NCBI RefSeq assembly: GCF_963677575.1 | Contig: NZ_OY782038.1 | Location: 1,612,001-1,676,000, forward strand | Length of the DNA: 64,000 nucleotides | Reading direction: 5' to 3' | From: an uncultured Draconibacterium sp. | GTDB taxonomy: Bacteria; Bacteroidota; Bacteroidia; Bacteroidales; Prolixibacteraceae | Part shown: positions 61,061 to 64,000 of the stretch, in pieces | Numbering within the stretch: position 1 is the stretch's first letter | How the letters are laid out: each line of letters starts with the position of its first letter | Position numbers and translations under genes: made by a program | The notes under the pieces: model-generated | What the model was told of the DNA's origin: nothing | Seen by the model: only the letters and a program-made list of their open reading frames with translations | The model's database searches: none

Positions 61061-61088
61061 CTCGAGAATAAGATTTAACTAAAGCAGA

Positions 61089-61472
61089 ATGGATAAAATT
61101 GAAAATCAAATTTCTTATGACGTAAGAGGAGCGATTTTCAAAGTTTACAATTCACTGGGACCGGGACTATTTGAATCGGTTTACGAAATAGCTTTAAGTT
61201 ACGAAATTGAAAAATTAGGATACGCTGTAAAACGACAAGTGGCACTGCCATTTGTATACGAAGAAATAAAGTTTGAACAGGGATTCAGAATTGACATTTT
61301 GGTAGAAGATAAAGTAATTATCGAGTTAAAATCAGTTGAGGCTTTGTCAGATGTATACTACAAACAAGTGCTGACTTATCTGAAACTCTCCGATAAGAAA
61401 CTTGGAATACTGGTCAATTTCAATTCGGATAACATTTCAAACAATATTAAAAGGATAGTAAACAATTTATAG
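61089..61472 (+). CDS. GxxExxY protein, PD-(D/E)XK nuclease-like
   Basis: A 127-residue protein with the name motif G26-x-x-E29-x-x-Y32 in GPGLFESVYE. It also has an intact PD-(D/E)XK-like core: Asp69 in FRID, Glu79-x-Lys81 in IELK, and a Q93-x-x-x-Y97 motif. Activity as a nuclease is likely by fold, but its target is unknown. The gene splits the two isocitrate dehydrogenase genes and sits between two copies of a CGCAGAT-type repeat with an exact 18-base match (61003-61020, 61489-61506). This suggests insertion as a unit. Confidence 0.88.
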   Translation: MDKIENQISYDVRGAIFKVYNSLGPGLFESVYEIALSYEIEKLGYAVKRQVALPFVYEEIKFEQGFRIDILVEDKVIIELKSVEALSDVYYKQVLTYLKLSDKKLGILVNFNSDNISNNIKRIVNNL

Positions 61473-61488
61473 AGAAGCTGATTAAAAG

Positions 61489-61560
61489 ATTGCTCGCTGA
61501 TTGCGCAGATCACGCAAATATTTTTTCTGCGGCAATCCGCGAAATCTGCGAGAAATAATA
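61489..61560. repeat. CGCAGAT-type repeat, right copy flanking the GxxExxY gene
   Basis: Starts with ATTGCTCGCTGATTGCGC and continues with CAGATCACGCAAATA, then CTGCGGCAATCCGCGAAATC and TGCGAGAA. The second half folds back on the first. Confidence 0.8.
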
Positions 61561-61565
61561 CTGAT

Positions 61566-62831
61566 ATGACAGAAAAAACCAAAATAGTTAACGGGAAGCT
61601 GGTAGTGCCGGATTATCCGACCATTCCTTTTATCGAGGGCGATGGAATCGGAAAGGATATTAGCCTGCCTTCGCAACGTGTAATCGATGCTGCTGTGGCT
61701 AAAGCCTACGGCGACACCAAAAAGATTACATGGAAAGAAGTGCTGGCCGGCGAAAAAGCCTACCACGAAACCGGAAGTTACCTGCCCGACGAAACCATTG
61801 AAGCTTTTAAAGAATACCTCATCGGCATAAAAGGCCCGTTGCAAACTCCAGTTGGTGGCGGAATACGTTCGCTGAACGTGGCCTTGCGCCAAACGCTCGA
61901 CTTGTACGTTTGTGTGCGCCCGGTGCGATGGTTTAAAGGCGTGCCCTCGCCTATCCGTTACCCGTCGATGGTAGACATGCACATTTTCCGCGAAAACACC
62001 GAAGACATTTATGCTGGTATCGAATACATGATGGGCGAAGAAGAAACGAAGAAGTTTCGCGATTTTCTGATCAACGAAATGGGTGTCGACCAGGTTCGTT
62101 TTCCCGAGTCGTCGTCGTTTGGTGTAAAACCCATCTCGAAAGACGGATCGGAGCGTTTAACACGTGCCGCTATTGAGTATGCCATCAATCGCAACCTACC
62201 ATCGGTTACCATCGTTCATAAAGGAAACATTATGAAATTTACCGAGGGTGCTTTTAAAAACTGGAGCTACGATTTGGCAGAAAATGAATTTGGCGAGCAG
62301 ACGTTTACCTGGCGGAAGTACGAAGCCCTGAAAAAGGACAAAGGCGAACTGGATGCCAAGAAAGCACTCGACGAAGCAAGAAAAGCCGGAAAAGTGATTG
62401 TAAAAGATTGTATCACCGATGCCTTTTTACAAGAGTCGTTGTTGCACCCTTGGGATCATTCGGTAATTGCGACCATGAACCTGAACGGCGATTACGTGTC
62501 GGATCAGCTGGCAGCAATGGTGGGCGGAATCGGAATTTCGCCGGGAGCGAATATTAACTACCAAAGTGGTTATGCCATTTTTGAGGCTACCCACGGAACA
62601 GCACCGAATATTGCCGGAACAGGTAAAGCCAATCCGGGGTCATTGATCCTTTCGGCGGTTATGATGTTGGAATATATGGGATGGAATGAAGCAGCAGAAC
62701 ACGTTTACGACGCCATGGAGCACGTATTTGCAAAACGTAAAGTAACAAGCGATCTGCATGCGCAAATGGAAGGAGCGACACTGCTAACGACTTCTGAATT
62801 TGCCGATGCCATAATTCGAAATATGCATTAA
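61566..62831 (+). CDS. Isocitrate dehydrogenase, E. coli-type fold, likely NAD-preferring
   Basis: A 421-residue enzyme of the subfamily of E. coli Icd, with IPFIEGDGIGKD, GGGIRSLNVALRQ (Ser102 = E. coli Ser113, the kinase site) and RENTEDIYAGIE. Four residues that hold the NADP 2'-phosphate in E. coli (Lys344, Tyr345, Tyr391, Arg395) are replaced by Asn348, Ile349, Ser395 and Ala399. This pattern predicts loss of NADP preference and likely NAD use. It would complement the NADP enzyme at 59772-60998. It is followed after 21 bases by citrate synthase. Confidence 0.9.
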   Translation: MTEKTKIVNGKLVVPDYPTIPFIEGDGIGKDISLPSQRVIDAAVAKAYGDTKKITWKEVLAGEKAYHETGSYLPDETIEAFKEYLIGIKGPLQTPVGGGIRSLNVALRQTLDLYVCVRPVRWFKGVPSPIRYPSMVDMHIFRENTEDIYAGIEYMMGEEETKKFRDFLINEMGVDQVRFPESSSFGVKPISKDGSERLTRAAIEYAINRNLPSVTIVHKGNIMKFTEGAFKNWSYDLAENEFGEQTFTWRKYEALKKDKGELDAKKALDEARKAGKVIVKDCITDAFLQESLLHPWDHSVIATMNLNGDYVSDQLAAMVGGIGISPGANINYQSGYAIFEATHGTAPNIAGTGKANPGSLILSAVMMLEYMGWNEAAEHVYDAMEHVFAKRKVTSDLHAQMEGATLLTTSEFADAIIRNMH

Positions 62832-62852
62832 TTAAATCAATAACAATAACAG

Positions 62853-64000
62853 ATGGAATACATTAAGTACAGATTTTACCAGAAAGCGAATAAATGCGCT
62901 AAGGAGTTCCAGAGACTCAAAAAAGATCATGCCGATGTGGTACTGGGTGAAGTAAAACTCGGGCAAGTATTAACAGGAATGAAAGGTATACCTCTTTTGG
63001 TTACCGACACATCAAAACTCGACCCCGAAGAAGGTATCCGTTTCAAAGGATACACCATTCCTGAGTTACAGCAAAAGCTGCCAAAAATAAATCCGGATGG
63101 CGAACCAATTCCTGAAGGACTGCTTTACCTGATGCTGATCGGTGAGATTCCAACACAGGAAGATGCCTTGAACCTGTCGAGAGACCTGGCAACACGTGCT
63201 CACGTGCCGCAACATACTTTCGATGTGATTGATTCGATGCCAAAAACATCAAAACCAATGACACAGTTCAGTGCTGCGATTCTATCGATGGCTACCGAGT
63301 CAACGTTCCAGAAAGCATACCGCGCCGGTGTAAATAAAAAATATTTCTGGGATGCCACTTACGAAGACGTAATGAACCTGATTGCACGTTTACCGCGTGT
63401 GGCAGCCTACATTTACCGTCGTCAGTTCTTTAACAGCGACCACATTGAGCCAAACCCACGTTTAGACTGGGCCGGAAACCTGGCACACATGATGGGTTAC
63501 GACTCGGAAGATATTCGTCGTTTGTTCCGCCTGTATATGATCATCCACGCCGACCACGAAGGTGGAAACGTATCGGCACACACAGCGCACCTGGTAGGTT
63601 CTGCTTTAAGTAATCCATATTACTGCTATTCGGCAGCTATGAACGGACTGGCCGGACCATTACACGGATTAGCTAACCAGGACGTTATTTTCTGGATTTT
63701 TGAAATGATAGAAGAACTGGATACCGACACACCTACCGACGAGCAGGTGGCTGAATATTGTAAAAAGACTTTAGAGAACGGTCGTGTAATTCCGGGTTAC
63801 GGACACGCTGTATTACGTAAAACCGACCCACGTTTTACCGCACAACAGGAATTTGCCAACAAGTATATCAAAGACGATAAAATGATTAACCTGGCTAACC
63901 AGTTGTACCGCGTAGTTCCTCCAATTCTGGGTTCTGTTGGAAAGATCAAAAATCCATGGCCAAACGTTGATGCTTACAGCGGATCGTTGCTGTACCACTA
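62853..64000 (+). CDS. gltA: Citrate synthase, eukaryotic type (3' end outside window)
   Basis: An open frame from the ATG at 62853 (MEYIKYRFYQ) runs off the window end at about residue 382, so the C-terminus with the last catalytic Asp is missing. Motifs HADHEGGNVSAHT and GPLHGLANQ correspond to the two active-site His residues of the eukaryotic/mitochondrial enzyme, not the hexameric E. coli form. It condenses acetyl-CoA and oxaloacetate to citrate. With aconitase and both isocitrate dehydrogenases, it makes a citrate-to-2-oxoglutarate block. Confidence 0.92.
   Translation, partial: MEYIKYRFYQKANKCAKEFQRLKKDHADVVLGEVKLGQVLTGMKGIPLLVTDTSKLDPEEGIRFKGYTIPELQQKLPKINPDGEPIPEGLLYLMLIGEIPTQEDALNLSRDLATRAHVPQHTFDVIDSMPKTSKPMTQFSAAILSMATESTFQKAYRAGVNKKYFWDATYEDVMNLIARLPRVAAYIYRRQFFNSDHIEPNPRLDWAGNLAHMMGYDSEDIRRLFRLYMIIHADHEGGNVSAHTAHLVGSALSNPYYCYSAAMNGLAGPLHGLANQDVIFWIFEMIEELDTDTPTDEQVAEYCKKTLENGRVIPGYGHAVLRKTDPRFTAQQEFANKYIKDDKMINLANQLYRVVPPILGSVGKIKNPWPNVDAYSGSLLYH

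Noticed and set aside
61003..61506. Insertion sequence carrying the GxxExxY gene
   Set aside because: The flanking 18-base words are direct repeats within a spacer repeat family, not terminal inverted repeats, and no transposase is encoded; kept only as a finding.
1..64000. tRNA or rRNA genes
   Set aside because: No cloverleaf-like TTC-containing T-arm with matching acceptor stem and no rRNA core sequence was noticed in the spacers by eye; a tRNAscan-SE and Infernal run would settle it.

Overview
The window reads as a chromosomal segment of a Bacteroidota bacterium, most like marine polysaccharide degraders of the Marinilabiliales/Prolixibacteraceae type (an inference from gene content, not a database match). 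Supporting signs are promoters of the Bacteroidota form (TTG near -33, TAnnTTTG near -7), mostly absent Shine-Dalgarno sequences, a complete MoxR-Bat (aerotolerance) operon, a LytS/LytTR pair, a formylglycine sulfatase, a GH88 hydrolase and mitochondrial-type TCA enzymes. No rRNA, tRNA, CRISPR array, prophage or intact insertion sequence was found.

Layout. 1-19.6 kb is a sugar region: the end of a GH88 unsaturated uronyl hydrolase, then two leftward operons for 6-deoxyhexose (L-rhamnose) use. The right one is rhaT-rhaM-rhaA-kinase-tandem aldolase, read away from a divergent AraC activator. The left one is E2-E3-E1 of a 2-oxoacid dehydrogenase complex, a PHP hydrolase, a bifunctional class II aldolase/SDR and a zinc alcohol dehydrogenase, read away from a divergent GntR regulator with two palindromic operators. 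A NrtR-like Nudix regulator closes the region. GH88 plus rhamnose plus a sulfatase at 33-34.5 kb fits ulvan or rhamnogalacturonan feeding.

19.6-24.6 kb has a TetR-controlled ABC exporter and a LytS/LytTR two-component system. 24.8-27.6 kb holds a serine hydrolase, an ExbB-like membrane protein, a lipoprotein serine protease and a small secreted protein. 27.6-30.8 kb has histidine-degradation genes ftcD and hutI. 31-41.2 kb is accessory: secreted SnoaL/cupin/TonB-C proteins, a sulfatase, a BBE-type FAD oxidase, and two paralogous regulators joining a DUF4242 (nickel-binding-like) domain, a degenerate nucleotide-cyclase domain and an AraC DNA-binding domain. 41.2-42.3 kb is a repeat-rich stretch with a gene remnant. 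42.4-47.7 kb holds an FtsX/MacB-type permease, an Hsp20 chaperone and two poorly known proteins.

48.3-56.9 kb is the moxR-DUF58-batA-batB-batC-batD-batE operon. 57.4-64 kb is a citrate-to-2-oxoglutarate block: aconitase, NADP-type isocitrate dehydrogenase, a GxxExxY nuclease-like gene between repeat copies, a second isocitrate dehydrogenase whose cofactor residues point to NAD, and a eukaryotic-type citrate synthase cut by the window edge.

The most interesting items are the paired three-domain regulators, the repeat-flanked GxxExxY gene, the GntR-controlled dehydrogenase/PHP/aldolase operon with no obvious complete pathway, the two isocitrate dehydrogenases with opposite cofactor signatures, and several families of short modular repeats in the spacers.
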